A stretch of DNA of 64,000 nucleotides from contig CAZFJN010000001.1 in assembly GCA_964519595.1 (NCBI GenBank), positions 86,270 to 150,269 on the forward strand, in the 5' to 3' direction. Of this stretch, positions 8,517-17,580 are shown in pieces. A program made the translations under genes and the position numbers. Each line of letters starts with the position of its first letter. Position 1 is the stretch's first letter. The stretch comes from JANRKF01 sp964519595 (GTDB lineage Bacteria > Pseudomonadota > Alphaproteobacteria > Rickettsiales > SXRF01). The notes beneath the pieces are model-generated. The model searched no databases and was not told the origin of the DNA. It was given only the letters and a program-made list of their open reading frames with translations.

Positions 8517-9392
8517 ATGAACAGAAAAAAATGTGGTTTTGTAGCGATAATCGGCGAGCCAAATAGCGGAAAATCAACGCTTATAAATGCTCTGGTTGGA
8601 CAAAAAATAGCGATAATGACGCCAAAAGCGCAAACTACGCGGAGTAATCTGCGCGGAATTATCACTGAAGATAATATGCAGATGATCTTCATTGATACGC
8701 CAGGAATTTTCGCCGCTGATCATAATTTTGAAAAATCAATGGTAAAATCCGCATGGTCAGCCGCTGCCGGAGCGGATATTATTCTGCTGATGATTGACGC
8801 GACAAAAGGAATAACCGCCGAGCTGCAGAATATTATTGAAAATTTTAAAACATTGTCGAAAAAACCGCTTTTCGCGCTGATTAATAAACTCGACAAAGTT
8901 CAAAAAATACGACTTATCGAGCTGGCGGAAATTCTCAGCTCTTTTGGAATATTCAAAGAAATATTATTCGCTTCAGCTCTTAAAAAAGATGGTATCACAC
9001 AGCTTAAAAAAACTCTCTGCGCTATTCTGCCAGATGGCGAATTTCATTATCCTGAAGATACGGCCAGCGATATTGAACTGCGCGCTCTCGCCGCTGAAAT
9101 AACACGCGAAAAACTATTCCTGATTATGGCGCATGAGCTGCCTTATTCCTGCCTGATTGAAACTGAACAATGGAATGAAAGCGCTAAAGCAATCGCCATT
9201 TCACAAGTTATTTATGTTCAGCGCGAGACACATAAAAAAATGGTAATTGGCGAAAAAGGCGCAATGATAAAACGCATTGGCAGCAGCTCTCGCCGCGAGC
9301 TGGAGAAACTTCTGGAAAAAAACATTCACCTTTCACTGTTTGTAAAACTGCGAAAAAACTGGAAAAATGAAAAGACAATCAATAACCACTGA
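8517..9392 (+). CDS. era: GTPase Era
   Basis: Era is an essential GTPase that binds the 3' end of 16S rRNA and helps mature the 30S subunit. Visible are G1 GEPNSGKST (residues 13-21), G3 DTPG, G4 NKLD, and a C-terminal KH domain with GEKGAMIKRIG. I chose the ATG at 8517, preceded by CAGGAAAAAA, over an in-frame TTG at 8502, giving 291 residues. In many alphaproteobacteria era follows rnc; here it follows ubiB after a 65-80-bp AT-rich spacer with loose repeats. Confidence 0.95.
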   Translation: MNRKKCGFVAIIGEPNSGKSTLINALVGQKIAIMTPKAQTTRSNLRGIITEDNMQMIFIDTPGIFAADHNFEKSMVKSAWSAAAGADIILLMIDATKGITAELQNIIENFKTLSKKPLFALINKLDKVQKIRLIELAEILSSFGIFKEILFASALKKDGITQLKKTLCAILPDGEFHYPEDTASDIELRALAAEITREKLFLIMAHELPYSCLIETEQWNESAKAIAISQVIYVQRETHKKMVIGEKGAMIKRIGSSSRRELEKLLEKNIHLSLFVKLRKNWKNEKTINNH

Positions 9393-9432
9393 AATAATCG
9401 CTGAAATAATTACTGAAATAATTACTGATAAT
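9388..9432. repeat. 12-bp tandem repeat at the 3' end of era
   Basis: Three to four copies of ACTGAAATAATT and variants start at the last codon of era and run into the spacer between era and the convergent nadC. No clear terminator hairpin was seen in the rest of the spacer (to 9497). Confidence 0.8.
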
Positions 9433-9497
9433 ACAAAAAATTGCCTTTTTCTCTTTATGCTTCTTTTTCACAATTTGTAAAAATTTCTGACAACATT

Positions 9498-10409
9498 CTA
9501 CAAAGCATCAAGCGCTATATCAACAGCCAGCGCGGAATGTGTCAAAGCGCCTACTGAGATAAAATCAACTCCGCTTTCAGCTATTTCTCTGACATTAGCA
9601 AGGTTAACACCACCGCTGGCTTCCAGCTGCACATTTTTTGCCATTTTTACCGCGGCGCGGAGCATATCAGGCGACATGTTATCAAGCAGCACACGATCAG
9701 GCGCAGCGCTCAGAGCATCTTGCAACTGCTCCAGATTATCGCATTCAATGTAAACAGGCAAAGAAGGAGCATTTTTTCTGGCTAAAGCAATCATTGCGCT
9801 TAGAGATAATGGTTCTGAGAGAATATTTGCCGCTGCCGCAATGTGATTATCCTTAATCAACACCGCGTCATAAAGTCCTATTCTGTGATTAACACCACCG
9901 CCAACGCGCACAGCATATTTATCAATAAAACGCATTGCAGGCATTGTTTTTCGCGTATCAACTATTTGCGCTTTCGTTCCGGCAATCGCTTCAACATATT
10001 TTCTGGTTATTGTGGCAACGGAACTCATGCGTTGCATGATATTAAGTGATGTTCTTTCGCCAGTCAGAATTGATCGCGCCGAACCGCTTACTGTTGCTAT
10101 TAGCTCGCCTGCGGTAATTTCCTTGCCATTTTCCGCTATTTTTTCTACAATTATTCTCTTGCCAACTATGCTCTTATCAATCTCACCATAAACTAATTCC
10201 GGAATTTCAATTCCACAAACAACCATTTTTTCACGCGCCACAAAAGCCATTTTTGCTGTTAAATCATCAGGAATAAATAATTGCGAAGTAATATCTCCGC
10301 TGCCAACATCTTCAGCAAGGGCTGCGCGGATAATTGCCATTAAATTGGCAAAAAGTGAATCCGCAGTAAAAGAATCTGGAATAAAAGAATCTGTGATAGA
10401 ATTAATCAT
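9498..10409 (-). CDS. nadC: Nicotinate-nucleotide pyrophosphorylase (carboxylating)
   Basis: NadC converts quinolinate and PRPP to nicotinate mononucleotide in de novo NAD synthesis. The family core is plain: EDVGSGDITS near the N-terminus, RTSLNIMQRMS, DTRKTMPAMR, KYAVRVGGGVNHR and KDNHI, then the phosphate-binding EASGGV and SVGALTHS. Total 303 residues. The first ~22 residues are an extra Asp-Ser-Phe-rich stretch coded by a 15-bp repeat; an internal Met at residue 24 would give the usual family start, so the start is uncertain. It points away from the SdhA-type gene across a repeat-filled spacer; nadA is not present here. Confidence 0.95.
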   Translation of the reverse strand: MINSITDSFIPDSFTADSLFANLMAIIRAALAEDVGSGDITSQLFIPDDLTAKMAFVAREKMVVCGIEIPELVYGEIDKSIVGKRIIVEKIAENGKEITAGELIATVSGSARSILTGERTSLNIMQRMSSVATITRKYVEAIAGTKAQIVDTRKTMPAMRFIDKYAVRVGGGVNHRIGLYDAVLIKDNHIAAAANILSEPLSLSAMIALARKNAPSLPVYIECDNLEQLQDALSAAPDRVLLDNMSPDMLRAAVKMAKNVQLEASGGVNLANVREIAESGVDFISVGALTHSALAVDIALDAL

Positions 10410-10424
10410 GTTGATAAACTACTT

Positions 10425-10540
10425 TCGTAATTCCTGATAAAATACCTTCGTAATCACTATAAACCACCTTCATAATCACTATAAAATACCTTCGTAATCA
10501 CTATAAATCACCTTCGTAATTGTTAATAAACTACACTCGT
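10425..10540. repeat. 22-bp tandem repeats between nadC and the flavoprotein gene
   Basis: Four to five copies of a unit of about 22 bp with the core ACCTTCGTAATCACTATAAA fill the divergent spacer. Any promoters of the two flanking genes must lie within or beside the repeats, and neither gene has an obvious Shine-Dalgarno. Confidence 0.85.
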
Positions 10541-10545
10541 AATTC

Positions 10546-12318
10546 ATGATTAACAACTCACAATTTATCACTCATTGTTGCGATACGGTTATAATCGGCG
10601 CTGGAGGAGCTGGATTACGCGCTGCTATAGCAGCAGCGCAAGGCGGTGCAAAGGTTATTGTTGTTTCTAAAGTAGCGCCAATGAGAAGTCACACTGCCGC
10701 AGCGCAAGGAGGAATAAATGCCGCGCTTGGCAATCGCGTGGCAGATGACTGGCGCTGGCATATGCACGATACTTTAAAAGGCTCAGACTGGCTGGCTGAT
10801 GAAGATTCAGTTGCTTTCATGTGCGAAAATGCGCCAGCGGCGATTATTGAGCTTGAGCAAATGGGAATGCCTTTTACCAGAGATTCAGAAGGTCTTATTT
10901 ACCAACGCGCCTATGGCGGACAACGCACTGAATTCGGCAAAGGCGCTATAGCATATCGCGCCTGCGCGGTTGCTGATCGAACCGGACATGCGCTGTTGCA
11001 CACATTATACGCTCAGGCTCTGCTCCTTGGCGTTACATTTTTCAATGAATCAATCGCTATTGATCTGGTTATTAATGAAGAAGGAGCTTGCTGCGGCTTA
11101 TTAAGCTGGAGGCTGGAAAATGGTGAGATAATTTATATTTCCAGCAATAGCACAATAATCGCCAGCGGCGGTTTTGGACAGATTTTTCCGGCCACAACAT
11201 CATCTTCAATCTGCACAGGCGATGGTGGCGCAATGGCCTTGCGCTGCGGACTTGCCCTTTCCGACGTGGAATTCATTCAATTTCATCCTACCAGCCTTTA
11301 CGGCAGTAATGTTCTGATAACTGAAGGCGCACGCGGCGAAGGCGGCTCGCTGTTAAATGCTAAAGGCGAACGTTTCATGGCCGAATATGAGCCTGAAGAT
11401 ATGGAACTTGCCTCGCGTGATAAAATAGCCAAGGCAATGATGAAAGAAATTCTCTCCGGACGCGGTTGTGGAAAAAATTCTGATCATTTATGGCTTGATG
11501 TTCGTCATTTACCAGAGACAGTTCTTATTGAAAAATTGCCATCAGTAATGAGCATCTGCAAAACTTTCGCGCAGATTGATCCTCGGAAAAATTTAATTCC
11601 GGTTGTGCCAGCAGTGCATTTCACAATGGGCGGTATTCCAACTGACAAATTATGTCAAACAGCACGCCCTAATCTGCTGGCGGTTGGCGAAGCCGCCTGC
11701 GCCTCGGTTCATGGCGCGAATCGCCTTGGCTGCAATGCATTGCTGGAATTGATTATATTTGGAAAAACTGCCGGCGAGCAGGCAGCAAAAATAGCAAAAT
11801 CAACAACAAAAAAACCACGTCCGCCTTTAAATTCAACAATAAATGAGATTCTCACTCGCTTTAATTCACTGCGAAACAGCAAACAGGCGCGGCAAGATAC
11901 TAATTTTAACAACAACATTTTAAAACCATCAAATATTTTAAAACCATCATATTTCAGAAAATCACTGCAAAATATAATGCACAACCATGTGCATATTTTT
12001 CGTTCGCATGAGCAACTGGCAAAAGGCCGCGCCAAAATGCAGGAACTATGGCAACAATGGCAAAAGGAAGGAGGAGTAGTTGATCGCTCATTATTGTGGA
12101 ATAATGAGCTTTCTGAAGCGCTGGAAGTTGATAATATGCTGCGCCAGTCGCTTTGTGTAATTGAAGCAGCGTTAAACAGAACGGAAAGCCGCGGCGCACA
12201 TTGCCGCGAAGATTTTCCGCAGCGTGATGATGTTAACTGGCAACAACATAGCCTTACAAAAATGCATGAAGATGGTAGCGTGTCATGTGACAAAACAGAG
12301 GTAAGAAAGCTCCTCTGA
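10546..12318 (+). CDS. sdhA: Solitary SdhA/FrdA-type flavoprotein
   Basis: A 590-residue FAD-dependent flavoprotein of the succinate dehydrogenase/fumarate reductase/L-aspartate oxidase family. It carries the dinucleotide-binding GAGGAG (18-23), the histidine that binds FAD covalently in SdhA/FrdA (RSHT, His49), DDWRWHMHDTLKGSDWL, the catalytic-arginine region ITEGARGEGG and the late HCREDFPQRDDVNW. These features match SdhA rather than classical NadB. It ends some 20 residues earlier than typical SdhA, after the DDVNWQQH segment, and no sdhB, sdhC or sdhD gene lies beside it. Because its neighbour is nadC, a role as an aspartate oxidase is an alternative. Family is sure; the reaction is not. 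Confidence 0.85.
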   Translation: MINNSQFITHCCDTVIIGAGGAGLRAAIAAAQGGAKVIVVSKVAPMRSHTAAAQGGINAALGNRVADDWRWHMHDTLKGSDWLADEDSVAFMCENAPAAIIELEQMGMPFTRDSEGLIYQRAYGGQRTEFGKGAIAYRACAVADRTGHALLHTLYAQALLLGVTFFNESIAIDLVINEEGACCGLLSWRLENGEIIYISSNSTIIASGGFGQIFPATTSSSICTGDGGAMALRCGLALSDVEFIQFHPTSLYGSNVLITEGARGEGGSLLNAKGERFMAEYEPEDMELASRDKIAKAMMKEILSGRGCGKNSDHLWLDVRHLPETVLIEKLPSVMSICKTFAQIDPRKNLIPVVPAVHFTMGGIPTDKLCQTARPNLLAVGEAACASVHGANRLGCNALLELIIFGKTAGEQAAKIAKSTTKKPRPPLNSTINEILTRFNSLRNSKQARQDTNFNNNILKPSNILKPSYFRKSLQNIMHNHVHIFRSHEQLAKGRAKMQELWQQWQKEGGVVDRSLLWNNELSEALEVDNMLRQSLCVIEAALNRTESRGAHCREDFPQRDDVNWQQHSLTKMHEDGSVSCDKTEVRKLL

Positions 12319-12454
12319 ACGCGTAAATTACCAAAGTAATGCAACCAAAAAATAAATACAAAAAAATACGATTTTTATCTCTTTATTAATTATTTTGCGC
12401 TCATATTTGCTTAGAGATTATATGTAAAAATTATATAATAAAAATTGCACTAGA

Positions 12455-12522
12455 TTTGCACTAGAGGTTGCTTTCTAGAGATTGCTTTCTAGAGATTGCT
12501 TTCTAGAGCTAACATTAGAGAT
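12455..12522. repeat. 14-bp tandem repeats upstream of the chemoreceptor
   Basis: Three near-identical copies of GAGATTGCTTTCTA, flanked by decayed copies (two TTGCACTAGA units on the left). They stand 25-90 bp ahead of the chemoreceptor start, where a promoter would be expected. Confidence 0.85.
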
Positions 12523-12546
12523 TGAAGAAAAAATAAGGATCAAAAA

Positions 12547-14649
12547 ATGGACAGATTATCTATATCTCAGCGCTTATATTTAAGTACTGCTGCTTGTATC
12601 GCAGTTATCGCGGTGCTTGCTTATTTCTTTGTAAACAGCGTTGCCAGCAATGTTGATTTTGCAAAACAGGAAAAGCTTGGCAATCAATATCAGCGGCCGC
12701 TTACCGCAATATTATCCGCGCTGGTTGATTATCGCATAATTATCGCGTCCGGCAATGAGCAAGAAGAAAAACGTCTGGCTTTGCTCAATTCCAAAGCTGC
12801 AGAAATCAGCAATAGCTTCACCGAGCTTGGAAAAATTGACACGCAAATAGGCGCTTCCTTGCAATTTACTAAAGAAGGACTTGGCAGTCGTGGCCGTGAT
12901 TCATGGAATTTCAAGGATGTTAATGGCAAATGGCAAGCTGTTGCAGCATCTTCAGCAAATCTTAGCGCTGATGAGCTGGAGGCAAAAACCAAGGAAGTTA
13001 TTGTCGATATACGCGGAATGATTCAACATATGGGCGATACGTCAAATCTGGTTCTTGATCCGGATTTAGACAGTTACTACCTTATGGACGTAACTTTACT
13101 GGCGCTTCCACAGACAATTGACCGTATTGGCGAAGCAGCGAGCTTTGCTTTGCGCGTGCGCGCGCAGGCGGAAATAGCTGAAACAGACAAAAATGAGCTG
13201 CTGCGCCTTGCCAACATGCTGAAAGAAGCTGATCTAGCGCGAGTTCTTGGCGATTTTGATACTGCTTATAAGGAAGATGCTAACTATTACGGCACAAGCG
13301 AAAGCTTCAAGACAAATACCAACAGCAGAAAAGATTCATATCAGCAGGCGAATGAAGCTTTAATCACCATCTTGCAGGATCTTGCTGCTAACAAGGAAAC
13401 TGCTACTTATGAAGCTCTGCAAAATGCCGCAACTGCTGCGTCGGCAAGTGCTTATGATTTATGGAAAGCTTCCGTTGAAGAAATGGACATAATGCTTGCA
13501 GCGCGTATTGATTCTTACGAACAACATATCAAAATAGTTATGGCTTATGTCGCCGCCGGATTGTTCGCGGCGCTTGCTTTCTTCTATTTTGTCACGCGCA
13601 GCATAAAAAAACCATTAGCGGAAGTTCAGAAATCAATGCAGGATATTTCCGGCGGCAATCTTGAATGTTTGATTCCGCATTTGAATAAGCGTGATGAAAT
13701 TGGCGCAATGGCGAAAGCTTTAAAAGTGTTCCAGGAAAATGCTCTGGAGCGCGTATGGCTTGAGGAAGAAAGCCGTCGTAAAGATAAAGCCGTCGCTGAG
13801 GAACGCAAAACAATGATTGCCAAGCTGGCAAGTGATTTTGAATCAGGAGTTCATAATATCATTACAACAGTTGCCAGCGCGTCAACTCAGCTGTGCAGAA
13901 CTGCTGAAAACATGCAGAAACTTATCTTAAATGTTAATCAGCAATCAAACACTGCCTCTTCCAATTCTTTCAAAGCTCTTGGCAATGTGCAGAGCGTTTC
14001 TGCAGCTGTTGAGGAAATGTCCGCCTCAGTTAAAGAAATCTCCAGCCAGATCAGCAAATCATCAGTTATGGTAAGCAGCACTGTTGAAAGAACCAGATCA
14101 GCTGATAATATTGCCAACAGTCTCTCAACAGCGGTTGATCAGATCAGCGGCATCTTGCAGATGATTCAGGATATTGCCGGACAGATTAATTTGCTTGCTC
14201 TTAATGCGACAATTGAATCTGCACGCGCCGGAGAAGCCGGCAAAGGCTTTGCAGTTGTAGCCTCTGAGGTTAAAAATCTGGCCAGCCAGACTACAAAAGC
14301 GACAGAAGAAATAGCCAAGCAAATTGAAAATGTGCAAAGCTCTTCTAATGATGTGCTTTCCGTTCTGCGCGGCATTCAGGAATCAATCAGCAGCGTTAAT
14401 GAATATTCCTCAGTCATTGCCAGCGCTGTTGAAGAGCAATCAGCTGTTACTATGGAAATTTCCTCAAATATGCAACATACTTCGAACGAAGTACAAGGCA
14501 TCACTGATAATATTTCTTATATCAGCAAAGGCGTTAATGATGCTGATAACGCTGCCAGAGAAGTTCTTTCTGCCGCTGAAATGCTTTCCAAACAGTCGGA
14601 GATGCTAAACAGTCAGGTAAAACTATTCTTGCAGAAAATGGTCGCGTAA
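12547..14649 (+). CDS. Methyl-accepting chemotaxis protein
   Basis: A 700-residue transmembrane chemoreceptor. A first membrane helix lies near residues 10-30, then a periplasmic sensor region of about 300 residues, a second helix (VMAYVAAGLFAALAFFYFV) near 328-347, a HAMP domain (SIKKPLAEV...ISGGNL...RDEIG), and the cytoplasmic signalling helices with the hairpin tip QINLLALNATIESARAGEAG, to which CheA and CheW bind. It ends in SQVKLFLQKMVA, with no CheR-binding pentapeptide. The ligand is unknown. No che or flagellar gene is in the window. An AAGGA lies 8 nt ahead of the ATG. Confidence 0.95.
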   Translation: MDRLSISQRLYLSTAACIAVIAVLAYFFVNSVASNVDFAKQEKLGNQYQRPLTAILSALVDYRIIIASGNEQEEKRLALLNSKAAEISNSFTELGKIDTQIGASLQFTKEGLGSRGRDSWNFKDVNGKWQAVAASSANLSADELEAKTKEVIVDIRGMIQHMGDTSNLVLDPDLDSYYLMDVTLLALPQTIDRIGEAASFALRVRAQAEIAETDKNELLRLANMLKEADLARVLGDFDTAYKEDANYYGTSESFKTNTNSRKDSYQQANEALITILQDLAANKETATYEALQNAATAASASAYDLWKASVEEMDIMLAARIDSYEQHIKIVMAYVAAGLFAALAFFYFVTRSIKKPLAEVQKSMQDISGGNLECLIPHLNKRDEIGAMAKALKVFQENALERVWLEEESRRKDKAVAEERKTMIAKLASDFESGVHNIITTVASASTQLCRTAENMQKLILNVNQQSNTASSNSFKALGNVQSVSAAVEEMSASVKEISSQISKSSVMVSSTVERTRSADNIANSLSTAVDQISGILQMIQDIAGQINLLALNATIESARAGEAGKGFAVVASEVKNLASQTTKATEEIAKQIENVQSSSNDVLSVLRGIQESISSVNEYSSVIASAVEEQSAVTMEISSNMQHTSNEVQGITDNISYISKGVNDADNAAREVLSAAEMLSKQSEMLNSQVKLFLQKMVA

Positions 14650-14694
14650 ACTGTTCATAAGTATTTTGCAAATACCTTCTACTTCCTTCTTACG

Positions 14695-14730
14695 CCCTCT
14701 CCCTGGCCATCTCCCGCAAGCGGGAGAGGG
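14695..14730. repeat. REP-like GC-rich palindrome between MCP and tolB
   Basis: CTCCCGC-AA-GCGGGAG (14711-14726) forms a tight hairpin, and CCCTCTCCC (14695-14703) can pair instead with GGGAGAGGG (14722-14730). It lies between two convergent genes and may end both transcripts, but no T-run follows on either side. It is much more GC-rich than its surroundings and resembles common dispersed palindromes. Confidence 0.75.
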
Positions 14731-14813
14731 AAACCGCACTTAAACTTCGCTGCTCTAAAGAGGTGAATGTTATCCTTTATGTCTGAATTGCCAGTTTTAC
14801 GTTGTACGTAACT

Positions 14814-16157
14814 TTACAGCGGAAGCAGCGGCGACCACGAAGGATCAGAAGCATCAGCAGGAGTAGGCAGTTCGCGCAGATTATTGCCAGTTACGTCAAC
14901 AGTATATAAACGGCTTGCGCCAACATTGCCGCCGCGCGAAGGTGATTGGCGAGTGAATATTATCACTCTGCCATTTGGCGACCAGCTTGGTCCTTCATCA
15001 AGATAGCTTTGTGTTAGCAACCGCTCGCCTGTTCCGTCCGGACGCATAACGCCTATATAGAAAGTTCCGCCTTGCATTTTGGTAAATGCTATTAAATCGC
15101 CGCGTGGTGACCATGCCGGAGTTCCATACCGCCCTTCTCCAAAGCTGATACGGCGAATATCGCTACCGTCAGCATTCATGACATAAATCTGCTGTGAACC
15201 GCCGCGATCAGAATTAATAACCATGCGCGAACCGTCCGGAGAATAGCTTGGCGAAGTATCAATGACGTTGCCGCTGGTTAAGCGCGACATGCGCCGTGAA
15301 GCGAGGTCAGTGCGGTAAATATTTGTGCTGCCGCCTTGCGCGATTGACATGACAATCGAGCGTCCGTCATCGGAAAAACGCGGCGCAAATGACATTCCGT
15401 CAAAAGAACCAAGCGATTCCTCGCGGCCACTTTGCAGATCACGCAGAAAAACCCTCGGCTGACGGCCAGCATATGACATGTAAAGAATTTCCTGCGAATT
15501 AGGCGAGAAGCGCGGCGTTAAAACCAGATATCTTCCGTCAGTAAGGAATTTGTGATTTGCGCCGTCCTGGTCCATAATCGCCAGACGTTTTATGCGCTTA
15601 AGAGCCGGACCGCTTTCAGAAACATAGACAATACGTGAATCAAAATAACCGCTTTCGCCAGTTATGCGTTTGTAAATTTCATCCGCCATGATATGCGCGA
15701 CGCGCCGCCAATTATTGCTGAAAGTATTATATTCCTTTCCGGCGATCTGAGTTTCCGCGAACACATCCCACAATCGGAAAGAAACGCGCATCCTGCCACC
15801 GCCGGTTTCAACAACCGTTCCGGTTATCAAACCAGCAGCGTTTATCTGCCGCCAGTCAGCATAACGCGGCGTAACTGTTGACGCTGTTATCTGCTCAATA
15901 AAAGCATCTTCTGGAATAATGCGAAACAGTCCGGAGCGTTCCAGATCAGCTGAGACAACTTCGATTATATTGCGCCCTATTTCGCTGCCCGCCATGTCAG
16001 GCAGAGCAATTGGCAAAGGCTCGACATTACCTTTTGTTATATCAATAACTAAAGTGGCATTAGCAGGCGCTGAAACTGCCATAAACGCCAGAAATAAAAA
16101 GCCTGATAAAAAGCTTGATAAAAAGCCAGAACGGCATGAGAAGATTTTTCTAAACAT
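14814..16157 (-). CDS. tolB: Tol-Pal system beta-propeller protein TolB
   Basis: TolB is the periplasmic protein that links Pal to TolA during outer-membrane constriction. The 447 residues begin with a signal peptide ending near SAPANA, then the N-terminal domain (LVIDITKGNVEPLPIA) and a six-bladed propeller with repeated WSP/FSP-D/N-G motifs (SYSPDGSRMV, WSPRGDLIAF, WSPNGRVIIF). The signal peptide holds a small Ser-Gly-Phe-Leu repeat coded by repeated DNA. The ATG overlaps the tolA stop by one base. pal, usually next, lies 20 kb away on the other strand. Confidence 0.97.
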   Translation of the reverse strand: MFRKIFSCRSGFLSSFLSGFLFLAFMAVSAPANATLVIDITKGNVEPLPIALPDMAGSEIGRNIIEVVSADLERSGLFRIIPEDAFIEQITASTVTPRYADWRQINAAGLITGTVVETGGGRMRVSFRLWDVFAETQIAGKEYNTFSNNWRRVAHIMADEIYKRITGESGYFDSRIVYVSESGPALKRIKRLAIMDQDGANHKFLTDGRYLVLTPRFSPNSQEILYMSYAGRQPRVFLRDLQSGREESLGSFDGMSFAPRFSDDGRSIVMSIAQGGSTNIYRTDLASRRMSRLTSGNVIDTSPSYSPDGSRMVINSDRGGSQQIYVMNADGSDIRRISFGEGRYGTPAWSPRGDLIAFTKMQGGTFYIGVMRPDGTGERLLTQSYLDEGPSWSPNGRVIIFTRQSPSRGGNVGASRLYTVDVTGNNLRELPTPADASDPSWSPLLPL

Positions 16158-17047
16158 TAATATAACAACTCCTTAGGATCAAAAGTCATGATTATATCAC
16201 GCCATGTTGCATATTTCTCCGGCGGCAGATTTTTCAGCGGACTGCACTGACGAACCGCGCGCATTGCGCTGTCGGAAGCGGCCTGAAAAAAACTGTCGGA
16301 ACTATAACGCGCTTTGCTTTCATCGGCAAGCTCAACATGAACTAGCGAACCATCTTCTGCCAGCTGCACGCGTAAACTTATGCTTAACTCATGCGCGTTT
16401 TTAGCGCCAGCTGGCACATTCCAGCATTTCGCGATCTGACTGCGAATTAAATCCATTTCAGTAATGCTCAATGGAAGAGTTGCATCATACTGCGAATTTT
16501 TGGATTTTATTCTGGTGGTTGCTTCATCAGCTTCTTTTGCATCTTTTGATTTTTGTGCAGCTTTTTCCTGCTCAGCTTTTTCTTTCTGTTCCTTGTCCTT
16601 CTGTTCTTTTTCCTTGGCCTGCTTGTCTTTATCAGCTTGCGCGCGCAGTTTCTTTAAAACCGCTTCCAGATCTTCCTCCTTGGCTTTTTTAGGCTTCTGC
16701 TCTGGATTTTTATCAGGCTTTTTTGCCGTCTCATCTTTTTTCTTATCAGGAACTGGCTCTGGCGGCGGCGGCGGTGGCGGTGGCAAAGTCTGTTCTTCAG
16801 GCTTTGGCAATTGCGGCTTTTTTTCTTCTTCGACAATCGGCTTGGTTTTTTCCTCTTTATCAAGCTTGTCTTCCGAAAGCTTCATATTGCTGATCTCGGA
16901 AAAAGGCAATATATCAACTGAAACAGTTACTGACTGAGGAATCGCGTTTTTTTTCATGAAAGAAGGCAGTCCGGAAATAAAAACAACAATAATCAGCAAA
17001 TGCAGCGCTGCCGAATAGCCAAGCCCTTTCTGCTGTTCTCTATGCAC
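16157..17047 (-). CDS. tolA: Cell envelope integrity protein TolA
   Basis: TolA spans the periplasm and transmits energy from TolQR to TolB and Pal. It has one N-terminal membrane helix (residues about 10-30), a Pro- and Lys/Glu-rich linker (runs of prolines near residue 92-98, then a long KDKEQKEKAEQEK-type helical domain) and a C-terminal TonB/TolA-like domain from about residue 205 (RSQIAKCWNVPAGAKNAHEL). At 296 residues it is in the normal range. It starts 2 bp after tolR stops, so coupled expression is likely. Confidence 0.93.
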   Translation of the reverse strand: MHREQQKGLGYSAALHLLIIVVFISGLPSFMKKNAIPQSVTVSVDILPFSEISNMKLSEDKLDKEEKTKPIVEEEKKPQLPKPEEQTLPPPPPPPPEPVPDKKKDETAKKPDKNPEQKPKKAKEEDLEAVLKKLRAQADKDKQAKEKEQKDKEQKEKAEQEKAAQKSKDAKEADEATTRIKSKNSQYDATLPLSITEMDLIRSQIAKCWNVPAGAKNAHELSISLRVQLAEDGSLVHVELADESKARYSSDSFFQAASDSAMRAVRQCSPLKNLPPEKYATWRDIIMTFDPKELLY

Positions 17048-17048
17048 A

Positions 17049-17519
17049 CTATTTCCTTTGTTCGGAATCAGAAAGTCCGGTTTCAGTTATTAATGCTACC
17101 TTGTTAAAACCGGCGGCATTAATTTCACCAACAACTTGCATTATACGTCCATAACCAACTTGCTTGTCACCGCGGACAAAAATTCTCACCTCTTTATTTT
17201 GTCCGGCAATCGCATTCATTTTTCCACGAATTTCATTAAGCTCTACCGGAGTTTTTTGTAAGAAGATTTTTCCGTTTGCGGTTACGCTTATGGTAAGTGG
17301 TTCATCTTGTCCTGGCAAAGGGCTGGCATTGGTTTTTGGCAGATCAACGTTAACTCCGGACGTCATCATCGGCGCGGCAACCATAAAAATAACCAGCAAA
17401 ACCAGCATCACATCAACCATCGGCGTGATGTTTATCTCGGAAAAAGCGGCCTGCCGATTGCCACGTCTTCTTCCGCCACGGCTAGTTCCGCCGCCGCCTG
17501 TTCCTGTATTCATTGCCAT
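17049..17519 (-). CDS. tolR: Tol-Pal biopolymer transporter protein TolR
   Basis: TolR (156 residues, ExbD family) forms the proton channel with TolQ. The single membrane helix carries the essential aspartate in INITPMVDVMLVLLVIFMV, followed by a periplasmic domain. The N-terminal tail is Gly/Arg-rich. It lies between tolQ and tolA on the same strand. Confidence 0.96.
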   Translation of the reverse strand: MAMNTGTGGGGTSRGGRRRGNRQAAFSEINITPMVDVMLVLLVIFMVAAPMMTSGVNVDLPKTNASPLPGQDEPLTISVTANGKIFLQKTPVELNEIRGKMNAIAGQNKEVRIFVRGDKQVGYGRIMQVVGEINAAGFNKVALITETGLSDSEQRK

Positions 17520-17580
17520 TTAAAAGCCCTTTATTTTATATTGCGCTGCCAGTTTAGTAATTCCGCAAGATTTCCGTGAA

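Noticed and set aside
9433..9497. Terminator between era and nadC
   Set aside because: T-rich sequence is present, but no stable stem could be drawn.
10546..12318. Annotation as NadB
   Set aside because: The RSHT covalent-FAD motif and the DDWRWHMHDTLKGSDWL segment are of SdhA type. NadB function is kept only as an alternative.
11709..12344. 211-residue open frame on the minus strand
   Set aside because: Antisense to the 3' end of the SdhA-type gene; Cys/Ser-rich with no domain.
16464..16937. 157-residue open frame on the plus strand
   Set aside because: It is antisense to the tolA linker; its Ser/Phe/Cys-rich content mirrors the Lys/Glu-rich coding of tolA.
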